Shown here piece by piece: positions 55,201-64,000 of a stretch of 64,000 bases of DNA; positions within the stretch are counted from its first letter, which is position 1; each line of letters begins with the position of its first letter. The DNA is from Owenia fusiformis. Its lineage: Eukaryota; Annelida; Polychaeta; Sabellida; Oweniidae. The notes beneath the pieces were generated by a model. The model worked only from the letters and a program-made list of their open reading frames with translations, searched no databases and was not told the origin of the DNA. The DNA is taken from NCBI GenBank assembly GCA_903813345.2, contig CAIIXF020000002.1, forward strand, positions 1,898,001-1,962,000, read 5' to 3'. The position numbers were made by a program, and so were the translations under genes.

Positions 55201-58200
55201 CGAAAATCTAGAGGGGAGGCGGGAAACAAATTCCAGGCCCATATTTTGAAAAATAATGGATTGGAGGTCATGTTGCTTACTTGCTATATTGTATACTATT
55301 AGCCTTGTACGTTGTGAATTCAAATCACCAGTATCTTTTTTGTTTTTTGTGGAAATAACAGTACCTATTCTTACTGAACTCACATGTTGGGTGTATACAT
55401 CTGGTGGGCGGGGCAAGGGAACCAGCGTAATCGAGTGGATCTCCAGTGCTTGCGTAGACGCATGAACTCGGCAAGTACAACTGACCAAAATGTGTCAAGC
55501 CTGGAACAATTGGCTTTCTCTCTTTAAAGCCCATGCTGGAACCTAAATAGCCGTCGAAAAGTTCCTCAGCCTATAATCTAAAAATTACACATGAAACAGT
55601 GTAGCAAGATATATCTACATTGTTCTGGTTAAACAATGTTTACAATTACGAAATTAGTGGAAATTGTTTGCAGATTTTCATGACATTGTTATTGTAACAT
55701 TTGAAACCAAGTAGGACCTAGATATAGGGTGAACATATTAATACCCCAACAAAATGCAATTGTTATTTTGCTTGCTAGTATATCCTATAATAGTAAAACA
55801 CACCTAAATCCATTTGCAAAATTGAAAAATGAAAAAAGTCAAATTATTTATCAAATGCTCGCATATTTTCATATTGTATTTATCTGTTAGTAATGTTATG
55901 TAAGGATTTCAATGAAGGTCTACATGTACTTGACCCGAACACAATATTTGTTTTGTATTTTAATTGTATACGTAATTGTCCTTTCTAAATTAAATTTCTT
56001 CTATATCAGTTGAACAAAATATTATGCACGCCAAGTTGCAAATATAAACCTTCTTTTCGACCTTTGACATTTTAAGAAATCAAAGTCCGGAGGTCTACGT
56101 CGCAGTCAAATGATGATGAATACAATATTGGATAAAAATATAGTTTAGGGATACGTTTAGCAAAGCATTTGTTAAAACCTTGAAGTTGATAAAGAATGTA
56201 TCTTATACGTTTTAGTTTGCTATGGTGAACAACTTATTTCTGGGAGTCAGTATAGGATTCCCGATTCATCTTTGAGAGTTTCATCCATATGGGATAACAA
56301 TCATGGCCCACATAGAGCCAGACTTGGAACGCCAAGAAGGTATGGAAATTAAGACCCGGAGATGCAATGTCATTTTTGTTATTGGAATGCAAGTAGTATG
56401 TATACTATTACCCCTAATGCCAGCGGGGGAGCTGGGTTCGAATTTCCTCCACCGGATTTTCTCCCGGTACTTCTCTTCCCCTTACATAACTTTGGCATGC
56501 ACTTGACCTCATTTGAACTACTTTTTGAGATTTTGATATATTGATTTTTGGTTTAAATGATTGCATTTATGAGAAAAACCGGTTCTGTTTTTAAAGAGCA
56601 ACGGTTCCAAAAGGGTGATATTATTAGAAAGCGAATGCAACGCGAAAGTGACAAATACATTCTATTTTCAGCCAATTATTCAATATTGTTTTAACTCATC
56701 CATGGCCATAATGATACTACTCACATTAATCATAGAAACAAATGAAATAAATTGAAACTAATCCGTTAAAATCCTCCATGTTTTTCAAGTTGTCTTGCAT
56801 CACTCTCTAATATTAATACTGACCTAATAATGACCGATTCATTGTAATTCCTGAAATTTACCATTTTAGTGGTGCGTCACGTGGAGCATGGAGTGCACGC
56901 TCAAATAACCATGACCAATGGATTCAGGCTGACCTTGGTGAGGTTATGATTGTCAACGGTGTCATCACCCAGGGCAGAAATGATGTAGCTCAGTGGGTTT
57001 CATCTTATAAACTATTTTACAGCAGAAACGGATTAAACATGACTGAACATTATCTGGTGAATATATTTAATTTTTTAAGTGAGTTAAGATAGCATCGCGA
57101 ATTCATCTCCCGACTGACAACTGGTGGTTTACTATTTTATGGCCATCTCATTTAAATAAAAATTGTACTTGCCGCTATTCCAGTCCAGTCATATTTGAAT
57201 TAAATGGTCATTAAATCGTTGGATAAGCCGTCAGCCGACAGCTTAATTTGTGAATGCGACCTTAGTTTTATCTGTTTATTAACAACACAAGGAAACTAAT
57301 TAAAATTAATAAGAAAGAATTGTGTTTATTTCCATGCTACCCTTGCATTGTCTTATATATATATATTTTTTTTTTTTTTTAACTTTTAACATATGTACAA
57401 ATACATGAATAATACAGTTCAATTATAAAACAAATTGATCTAAAAATAGTATGAAATGCTTAGCGAAGAATGAAGCATGATTACAATTTGAATGTTCATA
57501 TACATTAGCGAAAAATACAATGTTGCAAGCTATTTTTGACTTAAAGTTCAGATTTATAAAGAGATCGGCCTTTTCCGAGAAAGCTATCCAGTTTGAATAA
57601 ACAGTGTAGGCAACAATAGTCAATAATAAGTCTCTGAACATTGAGATCTTGTTTTCATGGATTTTTATATTGCCAAGTACAATGTCCTGCCATCTGATAT
57701 TAAGTTTTAGTATTTTTTCAATTTTCTCCCATATTGGTTTTATTAATTCACAGTCAAATAGTAAATGTTTTATATCTTGCGTCTCTCTACATTTCATACA
57801 ATTCCTATTTACACCTACATGCCAATTAGAAACCATTTTGCCACAAGCAATGGTATTATGCAGAAGTTTAAAGTTAAATTGAGCAAGAATTTTATATTAC
57901 GAAATTTTATTTGTCTCAAAAATTAATATGCACAGATATAGCAATTTGTTCAATATGTTTCCATGAAGTTTAACATATACATTAATTGGTCTGTAACATT
58001 TTTATCAAAACGTGTACGGACTAAATCGAAGATGGAATCAAAAAGACTGATATACATTCACCTGCTGTGTGAGATATACTGTAACCCATTCACACACGTT
58101 ATTATTCTAATTATAGATTCATCAAATGATTCTATGGTGCACAAAAAGCCTGATTCTGCATTTTTATTACTTGCTTTTTACTTCATTGTATTACCCCTTT

Positions 58201-58345
58201 GTAGTTGCTGACAGGGAATACGGACAGTAATACACCCGTTGTACATATGTTTGAGCCTGTTAATGCACGATTTGTACGGATAAACCCTAGATCGTGGAAC
58301 GCTCATATCTCAATGCGCTTTGATGTCATCGGGTGTCCGTCATAG
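52150..58345 (+). CDS. Secreted single F5/8 type C (discoidin) domain protein (five exons, complete)
   Basis: Exons 52150-52234, 54790-54915, 56216-56339, 56870-57078 and 58215-58345 join in phase (675 nt, 224 residues). A signal peptide (MASFVIVVLFLTIYGIFRSS) is followed by a short helical, Lys/Glu-rich linker (VNQNKQKLAELEGEIEACKN) that may form a coiled coil. One discoidin domain completes the protein: opening Cys in ICYGEQLISGS, IPDSSLRVSSIWDNNHGPHR, GAWSARSNNHDQWIQADLGE, VITQGRNDVAQWVSSYKLFY, GNTDSNTPVVHMFEPVNARF and closing VIGCPS. Such domains bind phospholipids or glycans outside the cell; the actual ligand is unknown. Exon 4 has two candidate donors. Only the GTGAGT at 57079 keeps the frame, so it is used. 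Introns hold a mariner palindrome, a MITE and a LINE fragment. Confidence 0.88.
52331..53420. mobile_element. Head-to-head mariner-type palindrome with TA flanks
   Basis: The unit starts CAGGGTGGTCCCAAAAATGG and ends with the near-complement CCATTTTTTGGACCACCCTG, flanked by TA on both sides as for Tc1/mariner insertions. Arms of about 450 bp (52331-52779 and 52971-53420) are inverted copies of each other and each carries the end of a transposase gene. The plus-strand arm encodes LVYHEPITSTQSLIKDRLVE and FDHLRPKLRAIIDENGGHIE. The minus-strand centre encodes YIFQQDRASSNRSHKSVKCL (second catalytic Asp region, as in FQQDGAP). Neither half is a complete gene. Confidence 0.82.
53426..54250. mobile_element. 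Second MITE-like element next to the mariner palindrome
   Basis: TTAAAGTCCCCGTCTAAAGT at the left end pairs with the right end ACTTTAGATGGGGCCTTTAA, with a few mismatches. The interior is AT-rich with A/T runs and no coding. It begins within 6 bp of the mariner unit. Confidence 0.65.
54790..54915 (+). CDS. Discoidin gene exon 2 (helical linker)
   Basis: The acceptor TTATTGCAG is followed by a frame encoding MQTQCMLYPDMLTTLMTMVN and QNKQKLAELEGEIEACKNKA, with donor AAAAA/GTAAGT. Hydrophobic residues recur at heptad-like spacing. Confidence 0.8.
56216..56339 (+). CDS. Discoidin gene exon 3 (first part of F5/8C)
   Basis: The acceptor GTTTTAG is followed by a frame encoding CYGEQLISGSQYRIPDSSLR and VSSIWDNNHGPHRARLGTPR, the start of the F5/8C fold. 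The donor is AAGAAG/GTATGG. Confidence 0.88.
56870..57078 (+). CDS. Discoidin gene exon 4 (core of F5/8C)
   Basis: The acceptor CATTTTAG is followed by a frame encoding GASRGAWSARSNNHDQWIQA, DLGEVMIVNGVITQGR and WVSSYKLFYSRNG, then the less conserved EHYLVNIFNFL before donor TTAA/GTGAGT. Confidence 0.85.
57366..57900 (-). mobile_element. 5'-truncated LINE fragment in discoidin intron 4
   Basis: A 15-T run at 57366-57380 (poly(A) on the minus strand) is followed upstream by a frame ending at 57423. The frame reads QFNFKLLHNTIACGKMVSNW, then CMKCRETQDIKHLLFDC, the zinc-binding reverse-transcriptase tail of L1/Tx1-type elements, and WEKIEKILKL. It lies antisense to the host gene. The same tail type bounds 29708. 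Confidence 0.82.
58215..58345 (+). CDS. Discoidin gene exon 5 (end of F5/8C, stop)
   Basis: The acceptor GCTGACAG is followed by a frame encoding GNTDSNTPVVHMFEPVNARF and VRINPRSWNAHISMRFDVIG, closing Cys, Pro-Ser and TAG. Confidence 0.9.
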
Positions 58346-59693
58346 GTAATTGAATACTTATAAGGGAAGTAAAGCTACATGTTTTAATAGAGCTTGTACG
58401 TGAACGTGTACTATGGAGAAGTGAGGTCTTTTGGAGATGAGTTCTCCCCTTGGTAATTACTTGTCCAACTATGTATAAACGTATATGGAAAATATAGTTG
58501 TACTTAGGTCAGTGGAAAAATCAATTGAGAGAAGAACGTAAGCCCTGAGGGTCAAAATATTAAACGTTCACGTACACATTTCTTAAAGACCTAGAGCTAA
58601 ACCTTCCCATTGATGTCAGCATTTCGACGTCACTGTTATGTTGATAGACCAAGGGCTTATTTAATACCCGGGGCTTAGTTTTGAACCAAACGAAACAGAA
58701 TTTTGAATTGGCTAATTCAAATCGGATGCGGTAAAAACCGAACGCCAATTTGCTAACGTTCCGGGTATACGTTCGCCCTTGGATAGACTCAGTGTTATAG
58801 CATAGAATATGTAATAAATACATCGCATCGTATTAACGTAAACAGTAAAGTACAAAATAAAATACTTTTTACAAGTTATATGTTGTATTATTTATTTTCA
58901 GTTTGCGTACTTTTCACTGGTCATAAAAGTATAAGGTAAACCGAATAATTTGGCGACAAGATGCACACTGGACAAATCCGTATAGCAATTGGATGGTTTG
59001 CACTTAAAAGCGGATATATACCGTAATTGCTTGTCCAAATTAGGATTTGTGTTCACTGGGGACATTTTACAATGTAAATAGATACGCTTTTGGATGACAT
59101 GTGGACAGTGTTGCCAAGTACTCAAAGTCATTGCATTGATATTACTTTTCTCTGGGTCTGACCCAAAGGCCATTACCGTCAGCATGGTTTTGTCTGATGA
59201 ATGACTTTCAGTATACTGTAAAAGCCCACATTTTCTAGATGAAATCAATGTTAGAACCAATTTTATATCAACGGTGCCTTTAATTTTACGGTCTAGCCTC
59301 TTCTGCGAAAATGGTGAAAATTAGGGCAACTTTAAAACTGTAGGTGGACAAATCATTTTGCGATTTATGTTTTCTCTTCTAAAGATAGAAAGCCACGTGT
59401 TGTCGTGGTTTGAATTGGCTTGGAAAAAAATGGTTTGATAGGGACCTTTTACGAGTGCCGTTTTGCAGATATTTTTTGGCTATTCATTCCTGTCATTAGC
59501 TACATAATGGATTAAATTAAGTGTACGATGCATAAATAAGGGTAAATACGAACAGAATAAACAGGGAAATGTCCATGAAGTGCCGATTGTGTTTTTCGCT
59601 TATCTGTGTCACACTGCTCTATGGCGTGATATAAGGTCACGTGATGAGTAAAAATCCCTATCTGTTTCTCGGAAGGACAGTCAAAAACTTCAA

Positions 59694-60024
59694 CCCTAGT
59701 AGGATTGAAGTACGTCAGTTCCGTTCGTAGTACGTTCAGCTCATCTTAAGTACGTTGTCACTCGTTCTGATTGCAGAATGTGGTGACCAGGCACCAGAAA
59801 ATTTTAAGAATTCTGGCCGACCGACTCTTCCGAGTACGTTCAATGTAGTTTGTAAAAGACCCAAAACGATTCTATGTACGTCCAATACATTCGTATACAG
59901 TCAAAAACACTTAATAACCAGTTGTCACTTTTAAACGGTGGAATATTTCAAGTGGGGGTTCTAACAGGACCCCGGGGACAGGACTTACTACGAACGGAAC
60001 TGTCGTACTTCAATCCTACTAGGG
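59694..60024. mobile_element. ~330-bp MITE with CCCTAGTAGGATTGAAGTAC ends
   Basis: The left end CCCTAGTAGGATTGAAGTAC GTCAGTTCCGTTCGTAGTA (split for length) is complementary to the right end at about 59988-60024, with few differences. A further copy of the right end lies at 61211-61252. The interior carries scattered GTACGTTC-type motifs. Confidence 0.75.
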
Positions 60025-60984
60025 ATTATTGGAAACGATATAGAATTAATTGCCAACGGGTTCAAACTGATTAAGGACGTAATTGAACTGATTGGCTACG
60101 TTGTATAGATGTGATAAAGACTGCCTATGAAATAGTTAGCAAAATAGCTATCACACTCAACCAATTGTCAGTTTTAAAAGTTCGAATATTTCTCAAAAGT
60201 ACTTATTTCCAGTGGGAGTTCTAACAAATCATCAAAAAGCTCAGCCAAGATGTAACGCCGGTAAGGTCTCAAGTAAGGGATTTGTTCGTCTTGGAGTGTG
60301 ATATGTGAAAAATTGGTTGAAAATGTTGTTTTCATTTTGTATTTAATACAATGTTTTCTAAGAAACGAAAACTGAATTTCGCAGAACTCAGGCTAGTATA
60401 ACAAAGTTACATAAAATAACAAATCATGAAGTGGGGGAATAACCCCGGTCTTCAGAGATGACATATTCAAAAGTAAATCTGTATTGAGATGACATCGTCG
60501 CTAATTAGTCGAATCGACAGACATATGACGTCATTTAATGGCGGTTTCAAAAATTTCAAAACGGGACAGCATCTTTTCCAATCATTCGAGGTTGGGCCAT
60601 GCAGCCGAAGGTAAGCCTTACAACCGAATTTTGCCGATTCAATCTGACGGAGAATGCCGAGCCTCTATTTTTGACCAATAAGAGACGTCCTCTTCACATC
60701 CGTGGTACCCTCGGCCAACTTCGTTTGCAAATAAAAGCTTCGGCAATCTTCGGCAATCTCGGGCTTTTCTTGAGGTATCTTCGGTTGATTGCCTAAAGTC
60801 GACACGCCTTTCAAAACACGCTTCGAATGATAATATGTTGATTTCTGACATATTAACCAATCATAGCTCCTTATTTTACATCGATATAAAGAAAGATGTG
60901 AGGAATATAACATTAGTGAAAAACATCACAGCGACGAATGGTATTCGAAAACTAGCCAGAGAAAATTCGAACAAACGAAGTTGG

Positions 60985-61770
60985 TAACCCTACTATCACA
61001 CCAAACTAGTTTTCACTACGTTCTCGATAACGGGCTTCAACAGTGTACGAACGGACTTGACGTACTAAGAAACGTTTGGGGTCTATTTACAACCTTCATC
61101 AAACGTACTCGAATGGGTAGGTCCTCTAGAACTTAGAACATGCTCAAAATGTTCCCGTGGTCGATACGTTCTACAATTAGAACGAGTGACAACGTACTAA
61201 CGACAAGCTGGACGTACTACGAACGGAACCGTCGTACTTCAATCCTACTAGGGATGTTTTAACAACGACTTGAACTGTCTGAGGACGTATTGAGAACGAG
61301 GTAGAACTAATTGTAAACGGGTTTAAACTGATTAAGAACGTATTTAAGACTGCTTATGAACGAATTAGCAAAAATATAGCTATATCACACCAAACAAGTT
61401 GCCACTGCGTTCTTCAAAACTAGTGTGCGAACGGAATGAACGTAGCTGCAACTTTCTAAGGTCTATTTACGAACTTCATGGACTTTCCCGGACGGGGAAT
61501 GTTATTTAGAATTTTGAATCGATTCAAAATTCTATGGCGACCATACCGTTCTGTAATCAGGTGACCTTCTAGACTAAGGGACGCGTTATACGACGTTGCA
61601 CACCGACGTGGTGCTACCTGAACGAACTGCGAATGAGATGGACGTATTGAAGACAGTTATGGACGAAGTAGCTAATTATTTTAGACATATTTCCCGAACA
61701 CAGCCAGATTGAGCCGGTTTTACGACGTTTTTTAGGACTGGCAAGAACGGGTAAGAACTAGTTTGGTGTG
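60985..61770. repeat. ACGTAC/GAACG-rich repeat sequence related to the MITE
   Basis: Short motifs such as GAACGTA, CGTACTACGAACGGAAC and TTAAACTGATTAAGAACGTA recur irregularly. The segments starting CTACTAGGGATG (61243) and CTACTAGGGATTATT (60014) are followed by related sequence (AATTGCCAACGGGTTCAAAC versus AATTGTAAACGGGTTTAAAC). Confidence 0.6.
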
Positions 61771-62679
61771 ATAGGGGGGGGGGTAAGCAATAGACGTTAT
61801 TATGTCTGCCATCTCCAAAGTTCTTGGGGTTTCCCTCCTCTTAAATTATGTTTTGATTTTCAATGTTTATGTATCGCGCATAGCAACCATAATATTGAAA
61901 AGAAAGTAAATTGTCTGAGTGACTTATCGAGATAAGGGCAACTTATTCAAAAGTCGCAGAGCGTTTAATGTTGACTCATATAACAACAGATTTCAAAACA
62001 ACAACTATTATTAGAACTTCTTGGATGTTCATGCCCATGTTAATATAAACCGGTATGTCGCGCTAAAAGCGACATTCCCGTTTGACGCTCATTCAAGCCA
62101 CGTTAGCACGACGTTGATGATATTGGAGAGAGAAAAGCCGATTCTCGTGATTTCGGTAAATCGAACAGGAGAGAAACGATCACATCGAGCTTGTATTCGG
62201 TACAAGCTTTACTTCAGCAAGAAAAACCTCAAAGTCTGCGTAAGGTAAGTATAAATGATAAACTTAAGAATGTGAATTTTGTTTTCATAAAGAGCTGATG
62301 GATAATGAATAAATAGATAAATCTACAAACAAATGAGAATGTTACTGTATTAAGTGGTAATTTTGCCTAATCATTTAATTTGCCTATTGCCTGATATTTG
62401 CCAGGTTCTGAAAATAAATGTCGGAAATATTATATAATTCATAATGTTATCAAATTGGAAGTTTCTTGCCATTAGGAAAATTGAAATTAGGAAAATTATA
62501 ACATTTGACCACTCGGCAAATTAACCACTTTGATTAGATTATACTTTATACATAAATGAAACACTCGTTTTAATTGTCTTTATCAGCTGAAAAATGGAGC
62601 ACTTATCACTTCATCGGGGAAACTAGAAAAGTAATGTCTATTTTTCGAAATAACACTGTTAATGTGCCGCTAAAGCTTC

Positions 62680-63741
62680 CTGGTCAACTCAACCCCAAGT
62701 CAACTCAACCCAAGTCAACTCAACCCTTAGTCAAGTCGACCCCAAGTCAAGTCGACCATTAGTCAAGTCGACCCCAAGTCATCTCGACCCTTAGTCAACT
62801 CGACCCCAAGTCATCTCAACCCTTGGTCAACTCAACCCTTAGTCAAGTCGACCCAAATGATTTTAATTGTTTTAAGTAGATTAAAATACAATATAATCCC
62901 ATTGTTTGTGCAGTTTGATTTGAAATCAAACTTCAAAGAAAAAAACATTTCTGCCACCTATAGATCAAAACGAAGATTTGAAATGGATCATAAAATCCCA
63001 ATCTGATTGTTTATGACACCTGACATATGAGTAAGATAATGGAAATTGTAAAATCATAAATCCCATTGTTTGTTCAGTCTTGTTTTAAAATCTAGATTAA
63101 AAAAAATAAACATTTCTATCGCCTATAGATCAGAAGGAAGATTTGAACTATATCATATTGTTTCTTGTTTATTATTATTATCAAAATATAAAATCATTCA
63201 ATACAAAGTAATGGATGGATGTTGGCACAATGCACATGTTGCATAAGTTACCTGTTGTCAAAAATACTGTTGCAACAATTTCGGTATAACAGAAAAGTGT
63301 ATAGATAATTTTTTTATTTCAGAGAGATAAAACAAGCTCAAATATGAAGGGGTGAAATATATGTATAGCATCGTGAATAGCCCTATTAAGATTAATCAAA
63401 TATTATTTTGGTAAATAAATGTCATATTTATAAAAATTATAACTGTGTTAAGCACTTCAATAGTTGATAATTTTATTTTGGAAAATTAGCATTTTAGTCC
63501 CTCATTCTTTCAAAATTCATCAATATAATACCATGAAAATAGTATATCTATTTGTTTTTTATGGTGGGGTCGAGTTGACTAAGGGTTGAGATGACCAAGG
63601 GTTGAGATGACTTGGGGTCGAGTTGACTAAGGGTCGAGATGACTTGGGGTCGACTTGACTAAGGGTCGACTTGTCTTGGGGTCGACTTGACTAAGGGTCG
63701 AGTTGACTTTGGTTGAGTTGACTTGGGGTTGAGTTGACCAG
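62680..63741. mobile_element. Fold-back element with arrays of a GGGTTGAGTTGACTT-type repeat at both ends
   Basis: The first 31 bases (starting CTGGTCAACTCAACCCC) are the exact complement of the last 31. Behind each end lies an array of 16-bp units (CAACCCCAAGTCAACT, CGACCCTTAGTCAAGT), about 62680-62855 and about 63566-63741. The 0.7-kb centre is AT-rich, with a small repeat of GATCAAAACGAAGATTTGAA / GATCAGAAGGAAGATTTGAA and no coding. Confidence 0.82.
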
Positions 63742-63840
63742 TTACCCCGCTAAATATCCCCGAGAGCAATACACCCCTTTTTTAAATGTACTGATTGATG
63801 TTAAACATATTTTAGAGGAATACGAGGGTTGCTAAATTAG

Positions 63841-63949
63841 CGGTTCAACTACAGGACGACCTCCAGATGCGTTCATTCCCGTATTGGGCCTCGGTTTGCT
63901 GATTGACATTGGCCACGACAGTGATCCGGGTTTACTACTTACCATACAG
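63841..63949 (+). CDS. Weak candidate exon, unknown protein
   Basis: After the AG at 63839-63840 a frame of 36 codons reads GSTTGRPPDAFIPVLGLGLL and IDIGHDSDPGLLLTIQ, up to a good donor ACAG/GTAAAT. The acceptor lacks a strong pyrimidine tract and other frames have stops. I recognise no family. It may be chance. Confidence 0.2.
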
Positions 63950-64000
63950 GTAAATATCATCTAAACAGGGTCCAGGGTTCTCTAAACTGATCTATATTTG

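Larger units (their letters stand above)
58346..64000. other. Right-end region without supported genes
   Basis: It contains a MITE (59694-60024), related ACGTAC/GAACG-rich sequence to about 61770 and a fold-back element (62680-63741). Weak exon candidates end in good donors near 62244 (TAAG/GTAAGT) and 63949 (ACAG/GTAAAT). No protein family was recognised. Confidence 0.45.

Noticed and set aside
56400-56470. tRNA-like B box (GGGTTCGAATTTCC) suggesting a SINE
   Set aside because: No matching A box at the right distance and no poly(A) or simple tail found.

Overview
The window is AT-rich, intron-rich metazoan DNA, most plausibly from a marine invertebrate (a non-vertebrate deuterostome or a lophotrochozoan). 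This rests on its three split animal genes, on GT-AG introns of 0.3 to 6 kb, and on its repeat content: LINEs, a Polinton/Maverick, mariner-type fold-backs, MITEs, and satellites built from AGGTCA half-sites. I cannot name the species from sequence alone.

Three host genes were assembled by hand from splice sites and reading phase. (1) A Cys-loop anion channel subunit of the glycine/glutamate-receptor class lies on the minus strand, 21592 down to 5539. Eight phase-compatible exons are visible and the signal-peptide exon was not found. (2) A GT10 alpha-1,3-fucosyltransferase lies on the plus strand, 45433-47862, with three exons and 463 aa. It looks complete. (3) A small secreted discoidin (F5/8 type C) protein lies on the plus strand, 52150-58345, with five exons and 224 aa: signal peptide, short coiled coil, one F5/8C domain.

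Mobile DNA fills most of the rest. At 1-1441 is the 5' part of an L1/Tx1-like LINE that runs off the left edge. At 31408-35103 is a single intact 1231-aa LINE ORF with an unusual N-terminus: several hydrophobic segments ending in a 2A-type DVHQNPGP motif, then endonuclease and reverse transcriptase. At 39112-43483 is a 4.37-kb Polinton-type element with 242-bp terminal inverted repeats and a 6-bp ATTGAT target duplication. Its only genes are a spliced zinc-finger/packaging-ATPase protein and a chromodomain integrase. No DNA polymerase B, protease or capsid gene is present. This compact element, with an ETS/YY1-like motif cassette and a long pyrimidine tract ahead of its promoter, is the most interesting object in the window.

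The channel gene's introns carry a 4.6-kb higher-order repeat rich in GGTCA motifs, hairpins and minisatellites. Between 21.6 and 31 kb are a ~130-bp satellite (about 14 copies), a 20-bp minisatellite and a ~162-bp tandem array. From 48 to 54 kb are a nested LINE/MITE relic, a large fold-back (49480-50861), and a head-to-head mariner palindrome plus a second MITE inside intron 1 of the discoidin gene. The last 5.6 kb holds further fold-back elements and, at most, one weak candidate exon.
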